Source of the DNA: Xestospongia bergquistia
Taxonomy: Eukaryota > Porifera > Demospongiae > Haplosclerida > Petrosiidae
Reading direction: 5' to 3'
NCBI GenBank assembly: GCA_963965975.1
Contig: OZ014421.1
Span: forward strand, 2,593,001 to 2,657,000
DNA: 64,000 bases
How positions within the stretch are numbered: the stretch's first letter is position 1; each line of letters starts with the position of its first letter. This document shows positions 1 through 11,800 of this stretch, piece after piece. The position numbers were made by a program, and so were the translations under genes. A model generated the notes under the pieces. The model was not told the DNA's origin and did not search any database. It saw only the letters and a list, made by a program, of their open reading frames with translations.

Positions 1-48
1 GATATTCATAAGTATTACAACACAATAATCAAATAATAATACAGTACA
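1..48 (-). repeat. 3' LTR fragment of the Ty3/gypsy element
   Basis: This is the inner end of the 3' LTR, ending ...ACAGTACA at 48, and it matches 4091-4138 at 47 of 48 positions by eye. The near identity suggests fairly recent insertion despite the broken coding region. Confidence 0.9.
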
Positions 49-244
49 TTCCTCCGACCTTAAGATTAAAAGTATCGGTCAGGAGGTTTACGAATTCTAG
101 TAGACCTTCTTGGTCCTGGAATTGGTGGTAATGCTAAACTAGCATCCACAATAGCTCTATCGGATGTAACTCCAGGAAAATCATCAAATGAGATGTCTGA
201 TTTGTCTGTTTCAGACAATAGAGATGTTCTCTTACGTAACTGAT

Positions 245-1060
245 CTATGTGTCATCTAAGTCAACTCCATTCTTTAATTTTACAATGTAGGATACTGGAC
301 CTAATCTCTTACAAACAGTTCCTTCTATCCATTTAGGACCTGTTCTATAATTTCTAATGAACACAGTGTCTTCTTCCTTGAACTTTCTGAATCGACTGTG
401 TCTATCATGAGATTCCTTCTGTTTCTCCACTTTAGACTCTACCTTCCCCTGCAGATCTGGATGTAGCAAATCCAAACGAGATTTTAGTTTTTGCCCAAAA
501 AGTAACTCTGCAGGAGAGTTGGTTGTAGTGGACTGAGGAGTCACTCTGTAATTGAACAAAACTTTAGATAACTTACACTCTAAAGATCCTTTTGTTTGTC
601 GTTCTAGACTCCTCTTGAAAATTTGAACTGCTCTCTTGGCGAGTTCATTAGATGATGGGTGATATGGTGATACTTTGCATTAATAATTCCATTACTCTTC
701 ATAAAATCTTGAAATTCTTGACTTGTAAAAACAGAACCATTGTCACTCAATATCTTGTGCAGTAGACCAAACGATGAAAACAACATTCTTAATTTCTCAA
801 TGGTGTTAAAAGAAGTTGCTGCCTTTACAGGAAACACGTCTAACCATTTACTATGAGAATCAATAACAACTAGAAACATATGTCCTTGATACGGGCACAA
901 TCGCTTACTTTCTGTTCAATTTCACTGTCTAGTTTTGGCCACCAAACGTAGCTACGAGCTAATCCTTTCATTTTTACTACTCCTGGGTGAGCATGGTGTA
1001 ATTCTTTTAATACTTGAGCTCTTAACTTGGTTGGAATGTTGACTCATGTGCCCCACAACA
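245..1060 (-). pseudogene. pol: integrase
   Basis: A degraded integrase N-terminal region (ARSYVWWPKLDSEIEQK) near 900-960 precedes the core: HMFLVVIDSHSKWLDVFPV (first catalytic Asp) and LSDNGSVFTS (second Asp). A frameshift near 650-600 falls where the catalytic Glu region belongs. A C-terminal part (245-559) follows, with LFGQKLKSRLDLLHP and the SH3-like GPKWIEGTVCKRLGPVSY. The first 240 bases below it are the remaining pol end and 3' untranslated region. Confidence 0.88.
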
Positions 1061-1269
1061 AACATCCATCTAGTAAACTTAACTCCATTTGTCGTCTATA
1101 GTAGGATATACAATCTGACATAACATCTGATGCGTTCTCTGCCCAACCTCTATGTACTAAATTAACTACTCTTGATAATACTGGATCTTTCTCTGTACTT
1201 TTCTTAAATCTGTTACTGTTAATGGTATAGATTCCAAGTGGTTCGCCAGAGCAATTAACTCTGCTGGAG

Positions 1270-1815
1270 GTGAAGAGGGTTCCTCTGTCGATGGTATTGG
1301 TAATCTGCTCAACGCATCTGCATTAGCTAGTTCTTGACCTGGACGATATTTAACTGAATAGTTGTAACTTCCTAAAATGAGAGCCTACCTCTAGATTCTA
1401 CAAGAGGCTAGTGTTGGAACTCCCTTGTGCTCTTCAAACAGATAAACTAATGGTTTATGGTCCGTGAATATCTCAAATTCTCTACCAGCTAGGTATTTGT
1501 GAAACTTTTTGACACCAAAAATGATCGCTAACGCTTCCTTGTCGAGTTGAGAGTATTTTTTTAATCTGTTGGTGACAGTGTTCTTGATATGAACGCAATA
1601 GGTCTTTCTGCTCCTCCTTTAGTACGATGCGCAATAACTGCTCCTACTTCAATGGGTGATGCATCACAAGTTAAGAGCAATGTCTGTGTACCATCATAAT
1701 GAGCAAGTACAGTAGGTGACCTGATTAACTCCTTAGTTTTCTTGAATGCTTGTTCTTGTTCTGACTTCCAGTTCCATTTCCTGTCTTTGTGCAAAAGTGA
1801 ATATAATGGATTCAA
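1270..1815 (-). pseudogene. pol: RT thumb end and RNase H
   Basis: The segment begins NPLYSLLHKDRKWNW and continues through TCDASPIEVGAVIAHR (RNase H first catalytic Asp) to PIAFISRTLSPTD. A short break near 1560 is followed by YSQLDKEALAIIFGVKKFH, then TDHKPL (catalytic Asp) near 1455 and YRPGQELANADALSRLP near 1330. These are in correct gypsy order. An in-frame stop pair near 1390 and the break near 1560 disable it. Confidence 0.88.
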
Positions 1816-1856
1816 AATAATAGATAATTTTGGGAGAAATTTACCATAATAATTAA

Positions 1857-3079
1857 TTAAGCAAAAAATGCTTTAAGTTCCGACACATTGGTGGGATGGG
1901 GTGACTGTACAATGGCTTCAACTTTTTCTTCTGTAGGCTCAATTCCATGTTTAGTGATCTTGTGAACCAGATATTGTACTTCGGGTGCAATGAATATACC
2001 TTTTTCTCGTCTAAGTTTCATTCCAGCTAGTGACAATCTTTCTAATACTTTCTCTACATTGGCTACATGCTCTGATTCAGTATGGCCTGTGATTAATATA
2101 TCATCAATATACATACTGACCTGTGGTATTTCTTGGAGATTTTCTATCAGGCGCTAAAATATTGATGGTGCTGAGTTGATTCCGAATGGTAGTCGTCTGT
2201 AGGCATATAACCCTTTTTGTGTATTGACGGTAGTGTATAACTGAGACTGTAGATCAAGTTCTACTTGTTGATATGTGTGTGACTGATCCATCTTTGTAAA
2301 GGACTTTCCTCCTGCTTATGAAGAGAAGAGATCATCAACTTTAGGTAATGGGTATGTATCGAACTTAGATGCTTTATTGATAGTGGTATTGTAATCTCCA
2401 TAGATACGAAGTGAGTTGTCTGGTTTCATAACCGGGACTATGGGTGAGGCCCACTCTGAGAACTGTACTCTCTCTATTATTCCCTCACGTTGTAGTCTGT
2501 CTAACTCTGCCTCAAGTTTGGGTCTGATCGCATATGGAACCGGACAGTCTTTACAAAAAATAGGTTTAGTCTGGGGATCAATGTGAATTTTTCTGTTGTT
2601 CCTTTTAACTTCCCTAGACCTTTCTCAAACACCAGATTATACTTGTCCAAAACCAACTCTAAGTCTCCTTTCTGTTGTACTTGTTGTATACTTTGCCAAT
2701 TCAACTGAAAATGCTGAAGCCAGTTGCGACCAAAAAGACTTGGACCAGTGCCTTCGACAATCAATAGTGGTATAACTTTTTGTACTACTTCGTAACTCAC
2801 TTCTACATCCACTGTACCCAGTACTTTAATTTCGTGACCTGAGTATGATGTAAGTCTAACTGTTGATGGTTTCATTTTCCTAATATGACCAAGTTGTGCA
2901 AACGTTTGCTGACTAATCATTGATGATGACGCTCCAGTGTCTAATTCCATTGTAATTAATTTCTTTCTTACAGTAATTTGAATTGGTTTAGCTCGACTGT
3001 CAGTTAGTCTCAAAAGTCTAAGAGTATCTTCTTCGTCTGACCTGGTAGCATAGTTATCTTCAACATGGTGTGTCTGCAT
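1857..3079 (-). pseudogene. pol: aspartic protease and reverse transcriptase
   Basis: The protease active-site motif is LDTGASSS, followed by the flap region and by SLFGRNWL, the usual end of gypsy proteases. After a frame change near 2600 the RT fingers and palm follow: RREGIIERVQFSEWASPIV, SLRIYGDYNTTINK, GGKSFTKMDQSHTYQQVELD and the catalytic MYIDDILITG near 2110. Stops interrupt the RT at about 2320 and 2155. Together with RNase H and integrase downstream this forms a Ty3/gypsy pol. It is recognisable but not translatable as one protein. Confidence 0.9.
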
Positions 3080-3089
3080 ATGAGGTTTT

Positions 3090-3819
3090 CAAGTCCTCTG
3101 TTTTGAACGATGTTGCTGACGTCCACTCCTACACATTTTAGAAATGTGACCTCGTTTATGACATACGTGACACTCCTTGTCTCTGAAAAAACAAGTTTGA
3201 GCTATGTGCTGACCTCCACATCAGTAGCAATTCTGAATTGGTTTCCTCTTTTGCTGCTGGATTCTCTGGACTGTAACTAGTGGCTTCTGTTCAACTTCTT
3301 GCATGACTTTCGAACTTTTCTCAGCTGCTTCTAATCCTTGAGCAACCTCAAGCATCTTGGCAAGAGTCAAATCTGTTTCTGATAAGAGATGCCTTTGCAT
3401 TCCAAGGTGATTAATACCACAAACAATTCTGTCTCTTAGCATCTCATTCAGCTTGTCTCCGAAATTACAAAATTCTAATAATTTCCTTAGTTCTGCTACA
3501 AAAGCAGCAATAGTTTTGTTCGACTGACGAACTCTAGAATTGAAATGAAAACGTTGAACTATCTCCGACCGTCTTGGGTGAAAATATTCTCTTACTAACT
3601 TGACTAAATCCTCATAAGATAACTCTGAGGGCTTCATTGGAGTCGATAAATTCCTAATTTACTGATATGTGGTAACTCCACAAATGCTGAGAAGAATGGC
3701 ACATTTTTCACTTCAGCTCCACTATCATTAGCTACAAAATAGTTCTTAAGTCGCTCTACGTATGTGTTCCATTGTTCTCTCTCTGGAAAGAATTCTCCCA
3801 TGCAGCCATGTTTAGCCAT
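3090..3819 (-). pseudogene. gag: capsid-like region plus CCHC zinc knuckles
   Basis: Reading starts at an ATG at 3819 (MAKHGCMGEFFPE...). A frame change near 3634-3660 leads into a typical retrotransposon Gag helix region (motifs such as YFHPRRSEIVQRF and FVAELRKLLEFC). After an in-frame stop near 3221, two zinc-knuckle motifs follow: one like C-x2-C-G-G-x-H-x4-C with its first segment broken, and CHVCHKRGHISKMC. Gag packages the element RNA. It lies directly downstream of the 5' LTR and leader and precedes the protease. It is broken by at least one frameshift and one stop, so no complete Gag can be made. Confidence 0.88.
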
Positions 3820-3950
3820 TTTGACTTCTTTTTTTTTGTGGTCTGCTTCTTCTTGACCTTTCGTCGTTGACTTCTCTAGAAGATCCCTCGTGATCTTGTG
3901 GTTTCATGACCTCTCGTCGTAGATCGCATTTCTGACTTTTCGTACTTTAC

Positions 3951-3963
3951 CCTCGTCGCCAAT
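3951..3963 (-). other. primer-binding-like site of the gypsy element
   Basis: On the minus strand TTGGCGACGAGG starts three bases downstream of the 5' LTR. The plus-strand gypsy element at 24033-26364 has the closely related TTGGCAACGAGGATAGG at the same place, which supports the call. The priming tRNA is not identified. Confidence 0.6.
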
Positions 3964-3965
3964 TA

Positions 3966-4138
3966 TGTGATATATTGACTCAGTTATGCTCAAGACTCCA
4001 AACTAAAGATCCAGCAATAATACAACATGAACTTTTTATATAGTATATTGCCTAGATCACTTATGGGACAGTAAGTATGCACAATATAATGATATTCATA
4101 AGTATTACAACACAATAATCAAATAGTAATACAGTACA
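3966..4138 (-). repeat. 5' LTR of the Ty3/gypsy element (173 bp)
   Basis: The right edge is fixed by the repeat shared with 1-48. The left edge is fixed by the TG dinucleotide next to the primer-binding-like site. On the coding strand it starts TGTACTGTATTAC and ends ATATATCACA. It is short for a Ty3/gypsy LTR but comparable with the other gypsy LTRs in this window (about 138-140 bp). Confidence 0.85.
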
Positions 4139-4142
4139 GGTG

Positions 4143-5025
4143 ATTGGTATGTTTTCTGCCATAAATATTTTTCTGTGGTATTTTGATGTTCTCTGTTACA
4201 TTTTCAAACACTACCTTTCTATTTGTAGTAAGTTTAGAAAAAGCATCATCCTGTATAATTGAGCTTGCAATGATACCTAAAACTTATAATAACTAAAAAT
4301 TGCGGATTGACTAGTTGTGAGATAGTTCTCCAGTACTTCATTTTCTTCCTTTAGTGTAGTCAATTGAACAGGAAGAACAGCCTTCCTTCCAAACATTACC
4401 TCAAATGGTTTATATAGGGATGATGCATGCTTGGATGTATTGTAGGCGAATACACAAGAGTGAAGATAAATGTCCCATTCTTCCATTTTCTCATGTGCAT
4501 ATTTAACGACCATATTTTTTAATGTCTGCTTCCATCGTTCATCTAATCCATTGGCCTGAAATATGGTAGACGTAAGGTCAATATTGAAACACAACATACT
4601 TGAGGATGATATGGAGTGGTAAATTGTCTTTTAATGCCCTGCAATTTCATCATCTCCTTATCAACTTCACTTCTAAATTCCCTTCCTTGATCACTTGTAA
4701 GAAGTTTGGGCAAACCCATCCTCATAAAAATCTATAAGACCAAGTAATAAAACAAAACATCTATCAATACATAGAATACCTTCATTAATAAAGTAACTAC
4801 ACCTGTTGCACATTTACTTGGCTGTGGTACAGCCTCCACCCACTTAGTAAAATAATCTGATAAAGGCAGAACATATCTGTTGCCATTCTTTCAGGCTGGG
4901 TGTATGGGTCCAATGAAGTCAATACCAACATGGAACCATGGAGATTGAACTGTAATTGGATACAGTTCAAGATTTGATGTCAGAGGCTTCTTATTGAATC
5001 TTTGGCAAATGTCACAAGTTGCAAT
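4143..5025 (-). pseudogene. gypsy-type integrase relic split by two tiny spliceosomal introns
   Basis: Three coding blocks on the minus strand join in frame across two canonical introns. Block a (5025-4780, 82 codons) has the CDICQR part of the zinc-binding domain and GIDFIGPIHP with the first catalytic Asp. Block b (4731-4600, 44 codons) has TSDQGREF with the second Asp and YHPQ. Block c (from 4555) opens ANGLDERWKQTL with the catalytic Glu. The introns are 4779-4732 (48 nt, GTATTC...TTATAG) and 4599-4556 (44 nt, GTATGT...TTTCAG), both phase 0. The second one cleaves the conserved YHPQ/NG block exactly. A TACTAAC branch-point-like sequence and CTAG lie just upstream of block a, so a further intron may precede it. 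One TGA interrupts block a near 4890. A weaker tail resembling the integrase C-terminus runs to about 4143. Either a decayed domesticated integrase gene or an intron-bearing element. Confidence 0.8.
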
Positions 5026-5178
5026 CTAGTGTTAGTAGCTAAAAACAATTTTGTTTGTGTTCCTTAACTAACCATTTTATTTACATCGTTTATAAATCAT
5101 CTCTCTCTGCCATACTTCTTAGCTCTCTTTTCAAAAAGTAACACGTTATTAAAGGTCAACAGCCTTCTTCATACTTTA

Positions 5179-5280
5179 CTGCATTCTTTGAGTTAGCATA
5201 AGTATTGTTCATCAGTTTACTGCATTCTTTGAGTTAGCATAAGTATTGTTCGTCAGTTTACTGCATTCTTCGAGGTTAGC
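5179..5280. repeat. 41-bp tandem repeat, 2.5 copies
   Basis: Copies at 5179-5219 and 5220-5260 differ at one base, and a third copy stops after 20 bases with changes. The flanking 5286-5416 is T/A-rich and includes the short palindrome TTTGTCCTAGGACAAA near 5370. I see no gene in this stretch. Confidence 0.9.
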
Positions 5281-5416
5281 GCGATTGGAATCAGCCATTT
5301 TGATCTGGTAGGACAAAAATTTACAACAGCAGATATAAACTTTCAGCAGATATGTTAAATTACTTTGTCCTAGGACAAAAAATTTTTTTGGGGACAAATT
5401 TTTTCGTGACAAATCT

Positions 5417-8400
5417 GCCATATATTTGATTGGCAAAAAAAAGCAACATTAATTAACCTTAATATTAAGATGATCAACTACTTACATAGTTTTAACATAG
5501 AAGATAAGAAACAAATGTCAACCTGTAGATATTTTCAGTGTGCTTATGAAGGCTAGCACTGCAATGAATATATTGCATCATATTAGACCAATTTATACAT
5601 ATATATGTTGAGTACATGTTAAATATTCTTTAACCTACACAGCACCTTAAATTACATAGTTTAGCACAGAAGAAACAAATATAAGCATAATATACTTATT
5701 AATGAAAGTTTACAGAAATCACTTGGAAAAACAAACTGGTTCATTACAACTAAAACTAAGCCAAGTAGACAACTTGGCCTGAGATAAGGTGATTGTTCAT
5801 TGACAAATTCTCTTATGCCAGGTTCACTTTATTTATTGTCTATAATTTTATTTTAGATTTCTTAATACTAATGCACACATTTTTTAAATACAACCCTGTG
5901 TGCACAATACAAATCTTACATCACAAAGCACAATTCTCTATCAAAAATAATACTGCTATATCAGTGTGTTCGTAACCTCTCCTTTTTCACAAATTGATTT
6001 TTTACAAAAAATATATAATAATAATTAGCACTTTTCTCTCTCATCCTACATTATGACTAATAAGACAATTAATATAAAACATCTAACATAGTATCATATC
6101 TCACTATTGTCATGACTATGTAACAATATCTACAATACTTTGTCATGTACATATATATTATAGTTAATAAATAAATGTAAATTGAAACACAATGACAAGA
6201 TATCTTAATGGAGACATTATCTAATTTGACAAACACTTGTAACTTGTGTGGACATTAATTTTATATAATTGATTTAACTTTCCTACATCATTTGAATGTT
6301 ATTAACCCTTAGATGATCACTGTTACAAATTAGTGACATGATCACCTTTATTAATAACCACTGTCACTAATTAGTGAACAAGGAATGTTAATTAAAAGGG
6401 ACTTAGATAATGATTTCATAGAAGTTGTTGTGTTAACATTAATAACCACTAATACAAATCAAAACTTACTGTTTACTATTAATAAAGAATGACTAGTTTA
6501 GTCACTGAAGTACTCTTTCTATTTATAAAAATAGAAGAGGTTCTCTATTATGTTAATTATTCCTGTATTAAGACAGATTGGTTTGATAAGAGTTTTATAA
6601 TGTAGTATATTAAGTCTACAGTAGTAGCTAAATATACATGAACATAACTGTATAATAATTGTACCATTGACAATATCACATAGTGGATATTTACATGAAA
6701 TCATTAAAATTATGAATGTGTTATGTATTACTAGTACATTGAGTTGAAATTTATCTGTATAGTGTGTATTGTGTATGTATTGCTTCTTTGTTTTATTACT
6801 ACAGTATGACAAGACTGCATTACATTATGCTGCATCCAATAATCATCCAGAGATCATTAAAATATTAATTACTAATGGTGCTGACGTTACTGCTGTCAAT
6901 AAGGTATGAAGATTATTTTTTTATTTCATCAAGTATTCAAGGATCATAGATAATATGCTAAGTATGATATTTAAATTTTATTATAGATCAATGAGAATAC
7001 TCTTTGTATTATCTGTTATTGTTTGTTAAATATGAAGACTGATATAATCACTATTTTGTATAACTATCCTATTCAGTTTTTTAGCTATAAATTACAGCTA
7101 TATTGTGTTAGAATCATAATTAATTTGGTATCTAGGAAGTACAATATTACAATTTTTAAATACAAGATTTATATAAAAATGTCTTTATACCAACTATTTG
7201 AATGAAACTAATGGCTTGACACATTTTCTCATTTCGAAATTGCATCTTTTCTGATCGTTTTGGAATGTATGGATATAAGCACAGGTCCATTTTGTATTAT
7301 TTTACTTTTATGTTTTCTGTGAATTAAACTTCTAAGAGCAACAAATGAACTTACACAATTTACTGTCAACATTATTACCAATTATATGAATATATTTATC
7401 ATGACCATGGAAAGTTTGAACAAACCTCTAAGATTATATTTCAACAAAATCATAATAACTACCAATATTCTTTTTCCATTAAATATTTCATTGTTAGTCA
7501 TAGTATAGTTTCTTGTTAACCTCATTTGATTCATTATGTATAGAATAGACACCTAATAGATTGTTTCAGTCAGTATTTTATTTTAATGACTGCAACTAAA
7601 ATGATAGACACATCCTCATTATGTTAATCATGTATTTCATTGGCAATTATAAAATGGGTGGTTATTTGCTGATTGAGGTAATATGATGATTGAAGATTGT
7701 CCCTATAAAGAATAGTATTGAAGTTTATTATATCATTTTTTTTAAAAATGCTATTTGTCTTTCTATGATATATGAGTATTAATTGCATTCCTTTCCAAAC
7801 ACAATTAACATAACTATGTAAACTCAAAACTGTCATCAACATGTTCTCACTAGTTAACAAGCTTTCTATAAGATCCAGCTAGTTCATTACAACTAAAGCT
7901 GAGCAAAGCAGATGACTTAGCCTGTCACAAATATTAATCTCCATCTACAAGTACTCATGTGCTTGGGAGGAGTCCATGTAGTCTTTTTACATCTAGGATA
8001 TAGTTTACTCTCATTTGGACTAAAAAACTGTTAATCTGTAAAAATGACAGCCATTGTTGTTGACAATGGTCAACAAACCTCATTGATATTAGTATAAAAG
8101 ATTTCATACCATGCAATAACCTTGTGTTTTATCAAACAGCATTACTTTGTACTCACTACTTGACCTACTTCACCTTTTCTTGACACGTGACATCCTCCAT
8201 TATCTTGCTGATCAGTCAAATCTCTTTGCCTTAATGTAACAACAGATGAAATAAGAGATAAAATATATTTTTAGATCTTCATAGGACTTGTATAATTCCC
8301 ATTATGAGCCAACAGCTACTAGGATTAGTTCTAGTATATTTCTCAATGTAATAATCATCTGTTTCTCTATTTTGATGAAAACAATGATCTATCACATTAT

Positions 8401-8838
8401 AGTAAGCCAGCATATAGTAAACTACAAAAATGGAATCAATTTTTATGTATATGAATAACAAATTCAGTGAAATTTTCACAAAGAAGCCTTGATTTCTTCA
8501 ATTGATACTAGAAGAAATACTTTTTATCGCAGTTTTAAATCAACTCAAGAATTGTCTTTATTAGCAAATTCTTTCTTGCTATTACAAATACAACGTCTTC
8601 AGTGTGCCACCTAAAATACATCCAATATACAAACCTCTATGAATATAATTATCATAATTATGAACACTGATCTAATTTCTAAAATAGTGCATAATTTAAT
8701 AACCTACCAACATTCCTTTTCTATATAATATTTAATTATCATTTATAAATTAGTTTCTTCTGAACCCTGCTAGAATGATTAAGTAATGATAGTTTCATGT
8801 GAGACCATTTTAGTCCATATTTAATTAGTATAACTGCA
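5417..8838 (+). repeat. segmental duplication unit A, carrying one ankyrin exon
   Basis: From GCCATATATTTGATTGGC at 5417, the sequence is repeated almost colinearly from 8839 at a distance of about 3.35-3.4 kb. The match covers intron sequence as well as the ankyrin exon at 6805-6903. Weaker copies of parts of the unit occur at 12960-14160, 55560-57000, 59330-60850 and 62880-63240. Unit A lacks the piggyBac-like segment found in unit B. Apart from the exon I see no coding sequence. The flanks are AT-rich intron. Confidence 0.88.
6805..6903 (+). CDS. Gene 1 ankyrin exon (33 codons, phase 0)
   Basis: The 3' splice site TTATTACTACAG precedes the exon and GTATGA follows it. Translation runs from YDKTALHYAASNNHPEI to ITNGADVTAVNK, one complete ankyrin repeat with the TALHYAA helix signature and GAD turn. 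It ends on exactly 33 codons. It is paired with the exon at 10156 by unit duplication and also resembles the gene 2 exons at 56363 and 59569. Confidence 0.9.
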
Positions 8839-11800
8839 GCCATACATTTGATTGGCAAAAGAGAAGCAACATTAATTAACTTTAATATTAAGATGATCAA
8901 CTACTTACATAGTTTTAACATAGAAGATAAGAAACAAATGTCAACCTGTAGATATTTTCAGTGTGCTTATCATTAACCCTTTCAGTCACTTAAGGCTAGC
9001 ACTGCAATGAATATATCACATCATATTAGACCAATTTATACATATATATGTTGAGTAGATGTTAAATATTTTTTAACCTACACAGCACCTTAAATTACAT
9101 AGTTTAGCACAGAAGAAACAAATATAAGCATATACTTATTAATGAAAGTTTACAGAAATCACTTGGAAAAACAAACTGGTTCATTACAACTAAAACTAAG
9201 CCAAGTAGACAACTTGGCCTATCATAAGGTACAAGTGCATTGAAAAATTCTCTTATGCCAGGTTCAATTTATTTATTGTCTACTTTCTTTATTTTAGATT
9301 ACTTAATACTAATGCACACATTTTTCTAAAAATACAATCCTGTGTGCACAATACAAATCTTACATCACAAAGCACATTTCTCTATCAAAACTAGTACCGC
9401 TATATCTGTGTTTGTAACCTCTCCTTTTTCACAAATTGATTTTTACAAAAAAAATAAATTATAATAATTACCACTTTTCCCTCTCATTCTACATGACTAA
9501 TAAGACAATTAATATGAAATTATCTAACGTAGTATTAAACACAATGACAAGATATCTGACTGGAGACAATATCTAATTTGACAAACACTTGTAACTTGTT
9601 GGACATTAATTTTATGTAACTGATTTAACTTTCCTACATCATTTGAATGATCTTAACCCTTAGATGATCACTGTTACAAATTAGTGACATGATCACCTTT
9701 ATTAATAACCACTGTCACTAATTAGTGAACGAGGAATGTTAATTAAAAGGGAATTAGATAATGATTTCATAGAAGTTGTTGTGTTAACATTAATAACCAC
9801 TAATACAAATCAAAACTTATTGTTTACTATTTATAAAGAATGACTAGTTTAGTCACTGAAGTACTCTTTCTATTTATAAAAATAGAAGAGGTTCTCTATT
9901 ATGTTAATTATTCCTGTATTAAGACAGATTGGTTTGATAAGAGTTTTATAATGCAGTATATTAAGTCTACAGTAGTAGCTATATATACATGAACATAACT
10001 GTATAATAATTGTACCATTGACAATATCACATAGTGGATATTTACATGAAATCATTAAAATTATGAATGTATTATGTGTTACTAGTACATTGAGTTGTAA
10101 TTTATCTGTATAGTGTGTATTGTGTATGTATTGCTTCTTTGTTTTATTACTACAGGATGGCTGGACTGCATTACATTATGCAGCATCCAATAATCATCGA
10201 GAGATCATTAAAATATTAATTACTAATGGTGCTGATATTACTGCTGTCGATAAGGTATGAAAGATTATTTTTTTATTTCATCAAGTATTCAAGGATCATA
10301 GATAATATGCTAAGTATGATATTTACATTTTATTATAGATCAATGAGAATACTCTTTGTATTATCTGTTATTGTTTGTTAAATATGAAGACTGGTATAAT
10401 CACTATTTTGTATAACTATCCTATTCAGTTTTTAGCTATAAATTACAGCTATATTGTGTTAGAATCATAATTAATTTGGTATCTAGGAAGTACAATATTA
10501 CAATTTTTTAATACAAGGTTTATATAAAATATCTTTATACCAACTATTTGAATGAAACTAATGGCTTGACACATTTTCTCATTTTGAATTTGCATCTTTT
10601 TTCTGATCGTTTTGTTTATGTATGGATATAAGCACAGGTCCATTTTGTATTATTTTACTTTTATGTTTTCTGTGAATTAAACTTCTGAAAGCAATAAATG
10701 AACTTACACAATTTACTGCCAACATTATTACCAATTATATGAATATATTTATCATGACCATGAAAAGTTTTAACAAACCTCTAAGATTATTTCAACAAAA
10801 TCATAATAGCTACAAACATTCTTTTCCATTAAATATTTCATTGTTAGTCATAGTATAGTTTCTTGTTAGCCTCATTTGATTCATTATGTATAGAATAGAC
10901 TCCTAATAGCTTGTTTTAGTCAGTATTTTATTTTAATGACTGCAACTAAAATGATAGACACATCCTCATTATGTTAATCATGTATTTCATTGGCAATCAT
11001 AAAATGGGTGGTTATTTGCTGATTGAGGTAATATGATGATTGAAGATTGTCCCTATAAAGAATAGTATTGAAGTTTATGATATCATTTTAAAAAAGTGGT
11101 ATTAGTCTTTTTATGATATGTGAGTATTAATTGCATTCCTTTCCAAACACAATTAACATAACTATGTAAACTCAAAACTGTCATCAACATGTTCTCACTA
11201 GTTAACAAGCTTTACTATATGGTCCAACTAGTTCATTACAATTAAAGCTGAGCAAAGCAGATGACTTAGCCTGTCACAAATATTAATCTCCATCTACAAG
11301 TACTTGTGTGCTTGGGAGAAGTCCATGTAGTCTTTTTTACATCTAGGATATAGTTTACTCTCATTTGGAATAACAAACTGTTAATCTGTAAAAATGACAG
11401 ACATTGTTGTTGAGAATACTGTTCTTCAATGGTCAAGGAACCTCATGTATATCAGGAGTTTTATGTCCATCCTTAACTTCCCTAAATAATAGACCTATAA
11501 TATACAACCAAAGTCAGGCACCCAACCTAACTGGAAAATTCTCGCTGACACTCGATTCTAAGAGACGTCTTGTGGTACTCGCGCTCCGCGTTTTATTAAG
11601 TAACAATAAAAAGTAAATCATAACATGTTAAATGTACCATTGAATACATCAATTTTGACACAAATAGCGCTCCATAAATAAGAAGTAATTCAACAATAAC
11701 AAACCTCATAGATATATGTTTAAATATTTCATGCAATACAATATTCTTGTGATATATCTAACAGATAAACATTGTACTCACTACTTGACCTACTTTACTT

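Larger units (their letters stand above)
1..4138 (-). mobile_element. Ty3/gypsy LTR retrotransposon, degenerate, truncated by window start
   Basis: The last 48 bases of one LTR (1-48) recur at 4091-4138 with one base changed. Between them, on the minus strand, lie gag, protease, RT, RNase H and integrase regions in Ty3/gypsy order. The complete 5' LTR (3966-4138) has TG...CA ends. Next to it on the minus strand is a primer-binding-like stretch TTGGCGACGAGG (3952-3963), and a purine-rich tract GGTCGGAGGAA lies against the 3' LTR at 49-59. The coding region is broken by stops and frameshifts, so the copy cannot be autonomous. The target duplication cannot be tested because the outer end of the 3' LTR lies outside the window. 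Confidence 0.93.

Noticed and set aside
4091..4138. 48-bp repeat as a phage-type attachment site
   Set aside because: It is the LTR end of a Ty3/gypsy element. The gag-pol content, primer-binding-like site and purine tract explain it fully.
6519..6812. 97-codon minus-strand open frame before the ankyrin exon (also 9870-10055)
   Set aside because: It is antisense to the duplicated intron and overlaps the real exon's splice site. The match between the two copies is explained by unit duplication and not by coding constraint.
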